From positions 1 to 26,111 of the forward strand of contig CAZZEX010000068.1 in the NCBI GenBank assembly GCA_964653285.1: 26,111 nt of DNA, written 5' to 3'. Position 1 is the stretch's first letter. The number at the start of each line of letters is the position of its first letter. The position numbers and the translations under genes are program-made. Origin of the DNA: CAZZEX01 sp964653285. Lineage in GTDB: Bacteria; Chloroflexota; Anaerolineae; B4-G1. Below, one piece after another: positions 1-7,290 of the stretch. The notes under the pieces are model-generated. The model saw only the letters and a program-made list of their open reading frames with translations, was not told the DNA's origin and searched no databases.

Positions 1-204
1 CTGTACACCGAGGACCCCTCGGCGCTGCTGCCCCAGGTGATGGACTATGCCCGCTCGCAGAAGTTGCGGGTGGTCAGCCTGAGCACACTAGGCCCCAGCC
101 TGGAGGATGTCTTCCTGGAGATCACCGGCCAGCAGGTAGGCACAGTGCGCCACGAGACGAACAAGAGGCAGGGGGCAGGAGGCAGGAGGGGAGGTCGGCG
201 ATGA
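1..204 (+). CDS. ABC transporter ATP-binding protein, C-terminal fragment
   Basis: The reading frame is open from base 1 to a TGA at 202-204, so only the last 67 residues are present. The stretch LGPSLEDVFLEITG is the usual C-terminal signature of DrrA/CcmA-type ATPases that energise ABC-2 exporters. The Walker and signature motifs lie upstream of the window. After it comes a low-complexity tail of Arg, Gly and Gln, encoded by a purine-rich GGCAGGAGG-like repeat that is probably not conserved. The TGA overlaps the ATG of the permease by four bases (ATGA), so the two are very likely translationally coupled. The substrate cannot be judged from this fragment. Confidence 0.85.
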   Translation: MYTEDPSALLPQVMDYARSQKLRVVSLSTLGPSLEDVFLEITGQQVGTVRHETNKRQGAGGRRGGRR

Positions 205-965
205 AAGACGGATGGATGCAAAGACTACGTGATGAACTGGCCCAGGCGTGGGCGGTGATGGCCAAGGATATAAAGGTCTACTACCTCTTCCCGGGGATGA
301 TTATGACCGGTCTCTTGTCGCCCTTCTTCATGTTTTTCTCCTTCTCGGTGCGGCGGGAGATGGGGGCCACCCAGGGCGTCGCCCGGTTGCTGGCCATGAC
401 CATCTTTTTCACCGCCGCCGCCGCCGGGCCGTTCATCATCCCCCTGGAGCGACGCCTCGGCACCTACGACCGGCTGTTGGCCGCGCCGATGTCGCTCCTG
501 ACCCTGCTGCTGGGCAAGACGGCAGTGGGAGCCGTCCTGTCTATTGCCATATCGGCCGTCTCGTTGGCCATCGGCGTGGTGGTTTTTGGGGCCAGCATTG
601 CTCAACCCTGGCTGCTGGCGGCCGGCGTATTCCTGGGGTCGTTCTCCTTTTCGGCCCTGGGGTTGATCTTTGGCTCCATCCCCACCCGCAACCCGGGTGA
701 CGTGGCGATGCCCAGCCTGTTGCTGCGCTGGGGGTTGCTTTTCGTCAGCGGCGTCTTCATCCCGCTGGCAGAGATGGCACCGGTGGCGCGGGCGTTGGCC
801 TATCTCTCGCCGCTAACCTACGCTCAGGATTTGATGAACCACGCCGTGCAGGGGATGGGTCTGCTCAACCCCTGGTTGGACCTGGCTCTGCTGCTGCTGA
901 TGGGCATTCTGTTCCTGGTGCCGTCGGTCAAGATGCACCAGCGGAGCCGGAAACTGGGGTACTGA
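201..965 (+). CDS. ABC-2 type transporter permease
   Basis: This 254-residue protein has about six hydrophobic segments. There is a short cytoplasmic N-terminus, then TM1 near residues 28-48, a second near 62-82, a third and fourth near 105-150, a fifth near 170-195 and a last near 225-245. This matches the ABC2_membrane family (DrrB-like), and the motif with ERRLGTYDRLLAAP after TM2 is the typical cytoplasmic coupling loop of these permeases. It would form the membrane channel of an exporter with the ATPase encoded just upstream, with which it overlaps by 4 bp. Drugs, lipids or polysaccharide are possible substrates, but nothing here decides. No gene follows on this strand within the likely operon. 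Confidence 0.88.
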   Translation: MKDGWMQRLRDELAQAWAVMAKDIKVYYLFPGMIMTGLLSPFFMFFSFSVRREMGATQGVARLLAMTIFFTAAAAGPFIIPLERRLGTYDRLLAAPMSLLTLLLGKTAVGAVLSIAISAVSLAIGVVVFGASIAQPWLLAAGVFLGSFSFSALGLIFGSIPTRNPGDVAMPSLLLRWGLLFVSGVFIPLAEMAPVARALAYLSPLTYAQDLMNHAVQGMGLLNPWLDLALLLLMGILFLVPSVKMHQRSRKLGY

Positions 966-1030
966 CACGCCACCACAGAAAGTTCTACACCGAGTCCTAA
1001 TGGCTCCTTCATAACCTCTTCACACCCTTT

Positions 1031-1039
1031 TGGTACAAT
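1031..1039 (+). promoter_or_regulatory. Extended -10 promoter for the small secreted protein gene
   Basis: TGGTACAAT is a TGn extended -10 element with a TACAAT hexamer at 1034-1039, about 57 bases before the ATG at 1096. No good -35 hexamer is visible 16-18 bases upstream, which is tolerated by extended -10 promoters. This is a motif match only. Confidence 0.5.
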
Positions 1040-1095
1040 AGAGACGGGTTGGAGGAAAGCCAACCCAAATCTAAACCAGAAGGGAGGTGAATCAG

Positions 1096-1629
1096 ATGAC
1101 CAAGAAGAGGATTATCATCCTGGCCAGCGTGGCGCTGGTCGTGCTGCTGGCGGGCCTGGGTGGAGCGACGCTCGTATTCGCTCAGGAGCCCACGCCTCCC
1201 ATTCCCTTTGGCTGGCACGATGGCGGCCGCGGCTGGGGCGGCTTTGGTGGTCGTGGTATGGGCGGCTTCGCCGGGGCTGGCGGTGGCCAGTGGACGATGT
1301 TCGACACGGCAGCCGAGACCCTGGGGCTGACCCCCGAGGAACTCTTCGCCGAGTTACGGGAGGGCAAGAGCCTGGCCGAGATCGCTGAAGTGCAGGGCGT
1401 CGAGGTGGAAGAGGTGTACGACGCCGTGAACGCCGCTCGGGCCGAGGCCATACCGGAGTTCATCGAGCAGGCAGTCGAGGACGGGTCTCTGACCCGGGAG
1501 CAGGCCGACTGGATGCTCGAGGGGCTGGAACAGGGCTTCTTCCCTGGGGGGCCCGGCGGACGGGGCTTCGGCCACGGATGGGGTGGAGGCCACTACGCTG
1601 AGGGCGAATGCCCATGCGGCTCGCACTGA
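1096..1629 (+). CDS. Small secreted Gly-rich protein with helical domain
   Basis: Product of 177 residues starting at ATG 1096, six bases after a strong AGGGAGGTGA ribosome site at 1081-1090. The longer GTG start at 1087 lies inside that site and is rejected. Residues 1-32 are a signal peptide (TKKR, a hydrophobic core, then VFAQEP). Next come a Gly/Trp/Phe-rich linker (about 38-65) and an acidic helical domain (about 72-150) containing LGLTPEELFAELREGKSLAE, a pattern seen in DUF2680/YckD-like secreted proteins. A second Gly-rich segment ends in GECPCGSH, two Cys and a His that could bind metal. Function is unknown. It is monocistronic, with a terminator hairpin 34 bases past the stop. Confidence 0.82.
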   Translation: MTKKRIIILASVALVVLLAGLGGATLVFAQEPTPPIPFGWHDGGRGWGGFGGRGMGGFAGAGGGQWTMFDTAAETLGLTPEELFAELREGKSLAEIAEVQGVEVEEVYDAVNAARAEAIPEFIEQAVEDGSLTREQADWMLEGLEQGFFPGGPGGRGFGHGWGGGHYAEGECPCGSH

Positions 1630-1662
1630 CGGTTGGGGTAGGGAGGTGAATTGCACAAACAA

Positions 1663-1700
1663 GAAGTGAGGAGGAGCACCCAGGCGCTCCTCCTCACTTC
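1663..1700. terminator. Bidirectional terminator hairpin between convergent genes
   Basis: GAAGTGAGGAGGAGC at 1663-1677 and GCTCCTCCTCACTTC at 1686-1700 form a perfect 15-bp stem with an 8-base loop. It lies between the end of the small secreted protein gene (plus) and the end of aroA (minus). Read on the minus strand it is followed by TTGTTTG, so it suits termination of the aromatic operon best. Confidence 0.8.
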
Positions 1701-1709
1701 AACTTGACA

Positions 1710-2996
1710 CTATCTAGCGGTTAGCCTGCACATCAATTCGACGAAACCAGGGAAGGAGTCGGAAATACATTCCATATTCTCGATCACAACATCCCCTTCC
1801 GCGATCAAACCGGCCACGGCCAGGGCCATCGCCAGCCGGTGGTCGCCGTGACTGTCTACCACCGCGCTGCGCAGCGGGGTCGGCCCCCCTACTGTAAACC
1901 CGTCTGGCAGCGGCTCAATGCGCGCACCCAGCGCCCGCAGTTCGGCCACAACGGTGGCAATGCGATCGGTCTCCTTGACGCGCAATTCGGCCGCGTCGCG
2001 CACGACGGTGGCGCCGCGCGCCTGCGTCGCGGCGACCGCCAGCACCGGGAACTCGTCAATCATGCGCACCACCGTGTCGCCGCCAACCTCCACACCCACG
2101 AGGTCCGACGTGCGCACCATCACGTCGGCCACCAGTTCGCCCCCCTGCTCGCGCTCGTTATCCAGCAGGATTTCGGCACCCATCGCCCGCAGCACGTCTA
2201 GCAGCCCCGTGCGGGTGGAGTTGATGCCCACGCCTTCAATAGTGACCTCCGAGCCGGGCACCAGCGCCGCTGCGACCAGCGGGAAGGTCGCCGACGAAAT
2301 ATCGCCGGGTATGCTGAGGGAGAGAGGGGAGAGGGACGAAGATGGGGCTAAGGTGACGGTCAGGCCGGTCGTTTCGATGGCAGATCCCATCGCGGCAAGC
2401 ATCCGCTCGGTATGATCCCGGGCGGGCCCCGGCTGGCGGACAATGATAGGGCCGTCGGCGTACAGCCCGGCCAGCAGCAGCGCGCTCTTAACCTGGGCGC
2501 TGGCGATGACCAGGGTATGATCGCAGCCGCGTAACCGTCGCCCACGAATGGTGAGAGGAGCATGGCCATCGGTGGTCACGACATCGGCGCCCATCTGGCG
2601 GAGTGGCTCGGCGACGCGACGCATCGGGCGGCGGAGCAACTGCTCGTCGCCAGTGAGCACGCTATCGAACGATTGGCCCGCCAGGAGGCCCGCCAGGAGG
2701 CGCATCGTCGTGCCGGAGCAGGCACAGTTCAGCGGCACGGCGGGCGCTCGCAGCCCGTGTAACCCGCGCCCGTGGATAGTCAGCGTGGTAGGGTCATGTG
2801 TTTCAACCTCGACGCCCAGCGCTCGGAGGCAGGCCAGAGTCGCCAGGCAGTCGCCGGAGGGAAGGAAGCCACTGATCCGGCTGGTGCCGCTGGCCAGACT
2901 ACCGAGCAGCAGCGCCCGGTGGGAGATGGATTTGTCGCCCGGCACGTGCCCGCGCCCGCGCAACGGCGCGCCTGGATGTATGGTCAACTGACCCAT
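1710..2996 (-). CDS. aroA: 3-phosphoshikimate 1-carboxyvinyltransferase (EPSP synthase)
   Basis: Cytoplasmic enzyme that joins PEP to shikimate 3-phosphate, the sixth step of the shikimate pathway. The 428-residue length is normal. Family motifs visible are GDKSISHR near the N-terminus, SGTTMRLLAG, SAQVKSALLLAGL, RDHTERML, NSTRTG, RVKETDR and SHGDHRLAMALAVAG. The combination GDKS, SAQVK, NSTR and RDHTE fits the class II (often glyphosate-tolerant) group rather than the E. coli type. The start at 2996 is chosen because GGGAGGAT precedes it. A longer frame from 3038 adds 14 unconserved residues that come from a microrepeat. It is the last gene of the operon, 59 bases after tyrA. Confidence 0.96.
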   Translation of the reverse strand: MGQLTIHPGAPLRGRGHVPGDKSISHRALLLGSLASGTSRISGFLPSGDCLATLACLRALGVEVETHDPTTLTIHGRGLHGLRAPAVPLNCACSGTTMRLLAGLLAGQSFDSVLTGDEQLLRRPMRRVAEPLRQMGADVVTTDGHAPLTIRGRRLRGCDHTLVIASAQVKSALLLAGLYADGPIIVRQPGPARDHTERMLAAMGSAIETTGLTVTLAPSSSLSPLSLSIPGDISSATFPLVAAALVPGSEVTIEGVGINSTRTGLLDVLRAMGAEILLDNEREQGGELVADVMVRTSDLVGVEVGGDTVVRMIDEFPVLAVAATQARGATVVRDAAELRVKETDRIATVVAELRALGARIEPLPDGFTVGGPTPLRSAVVDSHGDHRLAMALAVAGLIAEGDVVIENMECISDSFPGFVELMCRLTAR

Positions 2997-3035
2997 CTGA
3001 TCCTCCCTACATCTCACGCAACACGCAGTACGTAG

Positions 3036-3060
3036 CACGTCTCACGTTTCAGGTTTCACG
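3036..3060. repeat. CACGTTTCACG microrepeat in the tyrA-aroA spacer
   Basis: The spacer contains CACGTCTCACG followed by TTTCAGGTTTCACG, a degenerate short tandem array. A similar string (ACGTTTCACGCATCACGTTT) lies in another intergenic gap at 20911-20930, so it belongs to a dispersed low-complexity family. Confidence 0.55.
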
Positions 3061-3910
3061 TCCTTACCCGGCGGCCACGTATGGCAGTCAACACAGTTCG
3101 CAAGCCACCCTCGTCACCGGTTTCTACGAGGTGAGCCAGGTGACGCAGTTGCGCTTCGCAGGTACCCAACGCCTGCATCACCGCCTCCCGGTTAGTGAGC
3201 AAGATATCGAGCATCATCGTCACGTCGCTGGCGGCCAGGCGCGACGCATCCTGGAAGCCGCTGGCTGTGACCTGCCACACCATTGGATCGGCAGAGGCCA
3301 CGCTCTCCGCCGTGCCGACGAGCCCGCAGGCCAGCAGGTAGGGCAAGTGGCTGATCGTCGCCACCAGCCGGTCGTGACGGTCCGGATCGAGCACCAGCGG
3401 GCGTGCGCCGACCGCTTCAACTAACGCACAGCCCAGCGCCAGCGCCGCCTCCGAGGTGCGCGGCAGTGGGGTAAGGACGAAGGTATGGCCCCGGTAGAGC
3501 ATCGGGTCTGCCGCCGAGATCCCCGAGACTTCCTTGCCGCACATCGGGTGTCCGCCGAGGGGCTGGATGTGGTCAGGAAGTCGTGCCATCTCCGCGATGA
3601 TTTGCGCCTTGGTACTGCCCAGGTCCATCAGCAGGCACCCCCTGGGTAAGAGCGGCCCGATTTCAGTCAGCAGGCGCAGGACGACGCGCACAGGCAGCGC
3701 CAGGATGACCACATCTGCCTGGCGCACGCCGCGCGCCAGGTCGCTTGTGCCCCGGTCAACCAGGTCCCGCGCCAGTGTGGTCTCAATCGTCTCCGCCCGC
3801 CGCGCCACGCCGACGACGGCCCGACACTTTCCGCGCAACGCTCCGGCCAGCGAGCCCCCCATCAGCCCCAGTCCCACGATAGCGACGCGGATATCCGCCA
3901 GTTCCCTCAT
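3056..3910 (-). CDS. tyrA: Prephenate/arogenate dehydrogenase
   Basis: Oxidative decarboxylation of prephenate (or arogenate) toward tyrosine. The 284-residue protein starts with an NAD(P)-binding Rossmann turn, IVGLGLMGGSLAGAL, at residues 10-24. The catalytic His motif GGHPMCGKEVSG lies near residues 119-130, and the all-helical dimerisation domain contains ISHLPYLLACGL. There is no fused chorismate mutase or ACT domain, so it is a monofunctional TyrA. Its ATG overlaps the stop of aroF by 4 bp, which indicates coupling. Sequence alone does not settle whether prephenate or arogenate, and NAD or NADP, are preferred. Confidence 0.94.
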   Translation of the reverse strand: MRELADIRVAIVGLGLMGGSLAGALRGKCRAVVGVARRAETIETTLARDLVDRGTSDLARGVRQADVVILALPVRVVLRLLTEIGPLLPRGCLLMDLGSTKAQIIAEMARLPDHIQPLGGHPMCGKEVSGISAADPMLYRGHTFVLTPLPRTSEAALALGCALVEAVGARPLVLDPDRHDRLVATISHLPYLLACGLVGTAESVASADPMVWQVTASGFQDASRLAASDVTMMLDILLTNREAVMQALGTCEAQLRHLAHLVETGDEGGLRTVLTAIRGRRVRT

Positions 3911-4920
3911 AGCGTCCTCCCAACAGCTTCGGCCACGGGCTGTAAACCCTGCATGAGCGAGGCAAAACGGACCGGCTTGAGAGATTGCGCTCCGTCCGAG
4001 AGGGCCTTTTCAGGGTGGGGGTGTACCTCGATGATCAGCCCATCGGCTCCGGCTGCCACGGCCGCCCGCGAGACCGGCTCCACCAGTTCCCACTTGCCCG
4101 TCCCGTGGCTGGGGTCCACGACGACCGGCAGGTGGCTGAGTTGCTTGAGCAGTGGCACGGCACTGATGTCGAGTGTGTTGCGGGTGTACCGTTCGAACGT
4201 GCGGATGCCGCGCTCACACAGGATGACGCGGTCATTGCCGTGAGAAAGGATGTACTCGGCGGCCATCAGCAACTCCTCGATGGTGGACATCATGCCGCGC
4301 TTGAGCAGTACCGGCCGCTGCGCCTCGCCGACGGCGTGCAACAAGGCGTAGTTCTGCATATTCCGCGTGCCGATTTGGAGGATGTCAGCGTAGGTAGTGG
4401 TCAGCGGCACCATCTGGGAATCCATCACTTCGGTGACGACCGGAAGCCCTGTCTCCGCGCGCGCTTCGGCCAGGAGCCGCAGTCCTTCCTCGCCCAAGCC
4501 CTGGAAACTGTAGGGGGAAGTGCGCGGCTTGAAGGCCCCGCCGCGCAGCACCCGCGCCCCTGCCTCCTTCACGGCGCGCGCAGTTTCCAGCAGTTGGTCA
4601 CGGCTCTCAACGGCGCACGGGCCTGCCATCACGACCAGTTGTTTGCCGCCGATCAAGACCCCGTTTACCGCCACCACGGTGTCCTGGGGGTGAAAATCGC
4701 GGCTGGCAAGTTTGAAAGGCCGCAGGATAGGCACCGTTCGCCCGACACCGGCCATCCGTTCGAACTGCTCGCGGTCCAGCGGGCGCCCATTGCCGACGAC
4801 ACCGATGATGGTGCACTCTTCGCCTTCCGAGATGTGCACCCGGCAGCCCATCTGCTCGACGCGGGCGGTGACGTTGGCGATCTGGGCGCTGGTTGCACCT
4901 GGCTTCATTATGACAATCAT
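3907..4920 (-). CDS. aroF: 3-deoxy-7-phosphoheptulonate (DAHP) synthase, type I-beta with ferredoxin-like domain
   Basis: First committed enzyme of the shikimate pathway, condensing PEP with erythrose 4-phosphate. The 337-residue protein has an N-terminal ferredoxin-like regulatory domain (about 1-70) followed by the TIM barrel. Barrel motifs visible are AGPCAVES, LRGGAFKPRTSPYSFQG, the metal Cys/His/Glu/Asp set (CAVE, EVHPHPEKA, DPSHGTGK) and LLKRGMMSTIEE. This is the Thermotoga maritima-like architecture, in which the N-terminal domain mediates feedback inhibition by tyrosine and phenylalanine. AGAGGCGATTAT precedes the ATG. It follows pheA by 22 bases and overlaps tyrA by 4. Confidence 0.96.
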   Translation of the reverse strand: MIVIMKPGATSAQIANVTARVEQMGCRVHISEGEECTIIGVVGNGRPLDREQFERMAGVGRTVPILRPFKLASRDFHPQDTVVAVNGVLIGGKQLVVMAGPCAVESRDQLLETARAVKEAGARVLRGGAFKPRTSPYSFQGLGEEGLRLLAEARAETGLPVVTEVMDSQMVPLTTTYADILQIGTRNMQNYALLHAVGEAQRPVLLKRGMMSTIEELLMAAEYILSHGNDRVILCERGIRTFERYTRNTLDISAVPLLKQLSHLPVVVDPSHGTGKWELVEPVSRAAVAAGADGLIIEVHPHPEKALSDGAQSLKPVRFASLMQGLQPVAEAVGRTL

Positions 4921-4942
4921 ATAATCGCCTCTTGTGCGTGGC

Positions 4943-5794
4943 TTATCCTGACACCATAACCCCGTTATTGGGAACAGGCGTCGTCGCGGCCGGGTAGGAG
5001 CCCAGCAGTTTGACGAACGAGGAGCGCCGTAGCAACCCCATTATAGCCGCTTCGCACTCTGGGTCCTGGCAGTGTCCCTCAAAGTCCAGGTAGAAAATAT
5101 ACTGCCAGGGCCTGTTAAGGCGCGGGCGCGACTCGATCTTGGTGAGATTGATGCGCCGCCTGGCAAACTCCCCCAGACACTCATACAGCGCCCCTGGTTG
5201 GTGAGGGGTGGTGAAGACGAGGGACGTCTTGCTGCGCTGTGCGCGGGATGGATCTTCCGGAGCAAGGACAAAGAAGCGTGTGTAGTTGAAAGAGAAGTCC
5301 TCAATGGCCTGGTCGAGGATCTCCAGGCCGTATAGCTCGGCGGCCAATTCGCTGGCGATCACGGCGACGCCAGGCGCTGGGTTGCCTGCCAGGTCGCGGG
5401 CACTGCCAGCGGTATCGAACGCGGGCTCAGGCTCCAGCCCGTGGCGACCCAGGTAACGCTGGCATTGGGCCAGCGCCTGAGGATGTGATCGCACGCGTCT
5501 CAGATCGGAAAGTTGGGTCCCAGGGGGGGCAAGCAGCATATGCCGCACGCGCAGGATCACTTCAGCGTAGATACGCAGGTCATGTTCCATCAGCAGTTCA
5601 TAGGACCGGGGCACGGAGCCAGCGACGGCGTTCTCCACCGGCAGCATGCCGTGGTCGGCGTCACCGCCATCCACGGCGAAGAATATGTCGGCCAGCGTTC
5701 TGCAAGGCACACTCTCTACCTCTGGGCCGAAGAACTGGTGGATGGCCTCCTCCGAATAGGCCCCGGCGACACCTTGAAATGCTACCCTGGTCAT
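4943..5794 (-). CDS. pheA: Prephenate dehydratase with ACT domain
   Basis: Converts prephenate to phenylpyruvate for phenylalanine synthesis. The 283-residue protein opens with VAFQGVAGAYSEEA, the usual N-terminus of monofunctional dehydratases. The catalytic motif with TRF appears as NYTRFFVL near residues 178-185. An ACT domain follows (TSLVFTTPHQPGALYECLG, then KIESRPRLNRPWQYIFYLD), and its ESRP motif is the phenylalanine-binding feedback site. It overlaps aroH by 4 bp (ATGA), so its translation is probably coupled to chorismate mutase. A stretch past the ACT domain (about 260-283) looks unconserved. Confidence 0.95.
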   Translation of the reverse strand: MTRVAFQGVAGAYSEEAIHQFFGPEVESVPCRTLADIFFAVDGGDADHGMLPVENAVAGSVPRSYELLMEHDLRIYAEVILRVRHMLLAPPGTQLSDLRRVRSHPQALAQCQRYLGRHGLEPEPAFDTAGSARDLAGNPAPGVAVIASELAAELYGLEILDQAIEDFSFNYTRFFVLAPEDPSRAQRSKTSLVFTTPHQPGALYECLGEFARRRINLTKIESRPRLNRPWQYIFYLDFEGHCQDPECEAAIMGLLRRSSFVKLLGSYPAATTPVPNNGVMVSG

Positions 5795-6171
5795 GTTTCC
5801 CCCTCCTCCATCAGGTCAGGTCGCAGTGCACTGGCAGTGCCCAGATAAACGTGCCGAATCTGGTCGGGAGGCAGGCCGGTGTTCCAGAGTACCAGCACCC
5901 GGATGCAGCGCGGTAGACTGCCCACGACTGCCATCTCTTGCATACACAGCAGAGGTACGTTCACCCAGCCCATCTCGCGGGCGGCGCGTGCCGGGTAGGC
6001 CGCGTCCAGATCGAGCGTGGTGGTGAAGACCACACTGGCCACATCATCCACCGACAAGCCGTTGGCAGAGGCGATGCGCCCCAACAACTCGCGCGTCGCC
6101 ACGATGATGGCATCGGCGTCATTGGCGTCCACGCTGGTGGCACCGCGAATTCCGCGACAGGCCATTCTCAT
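5791..6171 (-). CDS. aroH: Chorismate mutase, AroH class
   Basis: Rearranges chorismate to prephenate, the branch step feeding both pheA and tyrA. The protein begins with CRGIRGATSVDAND, matching the Bacillus AroH N-terminus. It continues with a conserved helix (AIIVATRELLGRI), VASVVFTTTLDLDAAYPARA and the active-site strand NVPLLCMQEM, so it is the trimeric AroH fold and not AroQ. The start at 6171 (126 residues) is preferred, because GGGAGG lies five bases before it. In-frame ATGs at 6186 and 6165 are the alternatives. It is the first structural gene of the operon, and its start lies 34 bases past the T run of the attenuator. Confidence 0.93.
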   Translation of the reverse strand: MRMACRGIRGATSVDANDADAIIVATRELLGRIASANGLSVDDVASVVFTTTLDLDAAYPARAAREMGWVNVPLLCMQEMAVVGSLPRCIRVLVLWNTGLPPDQIRHVYLGTASALRPDLMEEGET

Positions 6172-6205
6172 CTCATCCTCCCTCATTCATTCTCCCCACA
6201 GGTGC

Positions 6206-6237
6206 AAAAAAAGACGTGGAGCGGGTTGCTCCACGTC
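6206..6237 (-). terminator. Intrinsic terminator (attenuator) ahead of the aromatic operon
   Basis: On the minus strand GACGTGGAGC (6237-6228) and GCTCCACGTC (6222-6213) make a perfect 10-bp stem with loop AACCC, followed directly by seven T residues (6212-6206). It sits downstream of the operon promoter and leader peptide and upstream of aroH on the same strand. It must therefore be read through for expression, which is the definition of an attenuator. Confidence 0.93.
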
Positions 6238-6312
6238 CTTACGCCATTCTCGGGATTTCGTCTATCCTACGCCGACCTCCACCCGTCGTGAAGCAACCGT
6301 CCCGCAGACGGG
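6226..6312 (-). promoter_or_regulatory. Antiterminator and competing 1:2 hairpin of the attenuator
   Basis: TTGCTTCACGAC (6296-6285) can pair with GACGTGGAGCAA (6237-6226), the 5' half of the terminator, with one mismatch and one G-U pair. A competing pairing of CCCGTC (6312-6307) with GACGGG (6287-6282) would occupy part of that antiterminator strand. The CCCGTC segment begins two bases after the last Phe codon of the leader run, so a ribosome stalled there would cover it. These pairings were worked out by eye; no energies were computed. Confidence 0.75.
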
Positions 6313-6365
6313 GCAAAGTAATAGTAATAGGAATAGGCAAAGTTGGCTTCATGCTGCCGGTACAT
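6267..6365 (-). CDS. Tyr/Phe-rich leader peptide of the aromatic operon
   Basis: A 32-codon frame runs ATG 6365 to TAG 6269-6267, with GAGG (6375-6372) six bases upstream. An ATG directly before it, at 6368, is the alternative start. Its centre reads NFAYSYYYYFAPSAG: five Tyr and two Phe codons within codons 9-17. One Trp codon lies near the end. It lies between a strong promoter and an intrinsic terminator, and all downstream genes make Phe and Tyr, so this is a classic transcription-attenuation leader. Stalling at Tyr or Phe codons (6341-6315) would mask the 1:2 hairpin and allow the antiterminator. The overlapping frame beginning ATG 6351 has no aromatic run. Confidence 0.88.
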   Translation of the reverse strand: MYRQHEANFAYSYYYYFAPSAGRLLHDGWRSA

Positions 6366-6434
6366 CATCTGCCTCGTTCAGTCTGCTAAGAATCGGTGCG
6401 ACCTCACACAGTTCGGGTGCCCTGATTAGATACA

Positions 6435-6463
6435 ATAATACTCGCTTCGGCCCGATTTGTCAA
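6435..6463 (-). promoter_or_regulatory. Sigma70-type promoter of the aromatic operon
   Basis: TTGACA (6463-6458), a 17-base spacer, and TATTAT (6440-6435) on the minus strand. This is nearly consensus. Transcription would start near 6428, giving a leader of about 255 bases before aroH. The promoter begins 27 bases past the stop of the ConA-like gene. Confidence 0.9.
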
Positions 6464-6489
6464 GTCAGGGTCAGACCGCGTTTGCGCGT

Positions 6490-7290
6490 TTACTCATGTC
6501 CCACCTCAGATTCAAGGGCCAGCCAATCCACTTCCATCCACTGGCTGCCCGGAACATCCAGCCGGCCCCAGCCCAGACGCCCCCACGGCGTGGCCACCAT
6601 GTACTGGTTATCCAGCCACATCACGAAGCCCAGCGGCCCTCGGGGCGAAGGGGCCCCCTCCAGCACCGCTTCTCCATCCACGCTGAAGCGCGCTCGCTCC
6701 GTCCCCCACTCCAGGACATAGGTGTGCCATTCGGCCATCTCCACCTCGACTGTGGCCTCCTGCACATTCAGAGCCCGCTGAATAGGAGGCCACAGGGCGT
6801 GGTAGAGGGGGCGGAGGTTCATCAGCAGCACCGCCAGCGGCGCGACGGGGGCCAGCAGGAGAGCAGTGGGGCGCAGGGCGTCTATCGTGGCTGCCTTCCA
6901 GCCGTGGCCCGGCGCTTGCAGGTACAGTTTCATATTTGAGGGGAGCGAACCGTAGAAGAACCATAAGGCACGGGGGAGAACCGGCATCCGCGCCCCGGTC
7001 ATCAGGAAGGGGTCATTCCAAAAGCCAAAGCCAGCCGTGCCTTGCAGTTCACCAGCCGGGTGAGAGAAACAGGCTCGCACTGTCAACCTCAGCGGTGGAC
7101 GCCAGAGGAAGCGGCGGCGGGGCAACCCCTGGTAGTCGTCTATTTGGGCATCTGAGTATTGGTGGGAGGTAGCGTTGGCAATGACAAAGCGAAGGGTGGA
7201 GCCGGTGGGCTCCAGCGCGCCCGCGCCCACGACGTACCGCCGCCAGCGGGGTCCGGGCCCCGTCGTGAAGTCTTCGTAAATGGCCTTCAT
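6490..7290 (-). CDS. ConA-like lectin/glucanase-fold protein of unknown role
   Basis: Product of 266 residues starting at ATG 7290, with GGAGG five bases upstream; the frame extending to 7482 is Arg/Pro-rich noise. The layout resembles a jelly-roll beta-sandwich of the GH16/LamG type. YEDFTTGPGPRW is at the start, then GTAGFGFWNDPF near 84-95, AEWHTYVLEWGTERARFSVDG near 186-206, GPLGFVMWLDNQY, and EVDWLALE at the end. The WHTYVLEW...FSVDG strand pair is characteristic of this superfamily. I do not see the GH16 catalytic ExDxxE motif, so enzymatic activity is doubtful. Residues 141-158 are unusually hydrophobic for such a fold. No signal peptide is seen. It is probably monocistronic. Confidence 0.75.
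   Translation of the reverse strand: MKAIYEDFTTGPGPRWRRYVVGAGALEPTGSTLRFVIANATSHQYSDAQIDDYQGLPRRRFLWRPPLRLTVRACFSHPAGELQGTAGFGFWNDPFLMTGARMPVLPRALWFFYGSLPSNMKLYLQAPGHGWKAATIDALRPTALLLAPVAPLAVLLMNLRPLYHALWPPIQRALNVQEATVEVEMAEWHTYVLEWGTERARFSVDGEAVLEGAPSPRGPLGFVMWLDNQYMVATPWGRLGWGRLDVPGSQWMEVDWLALESEVGHE

Noticed and set aside
6241..6351. An alternative leader frame from ATG 6351, rich in Pro, Ile and Thr
   Set aside because: It overlaps the Tyr/Phe-rich frame, has no ribosome site at good spacing, and its codons do not match the operon's products.
6206..6430. T-box riboswitch upstream of the aromatic operon
   Set aside because: A GGGTGG string occurs at 6284-6279 but the rest of the conserved T-box sequence and a stem I specifier structure are not seen, whereas the leader peptide explains the layout.
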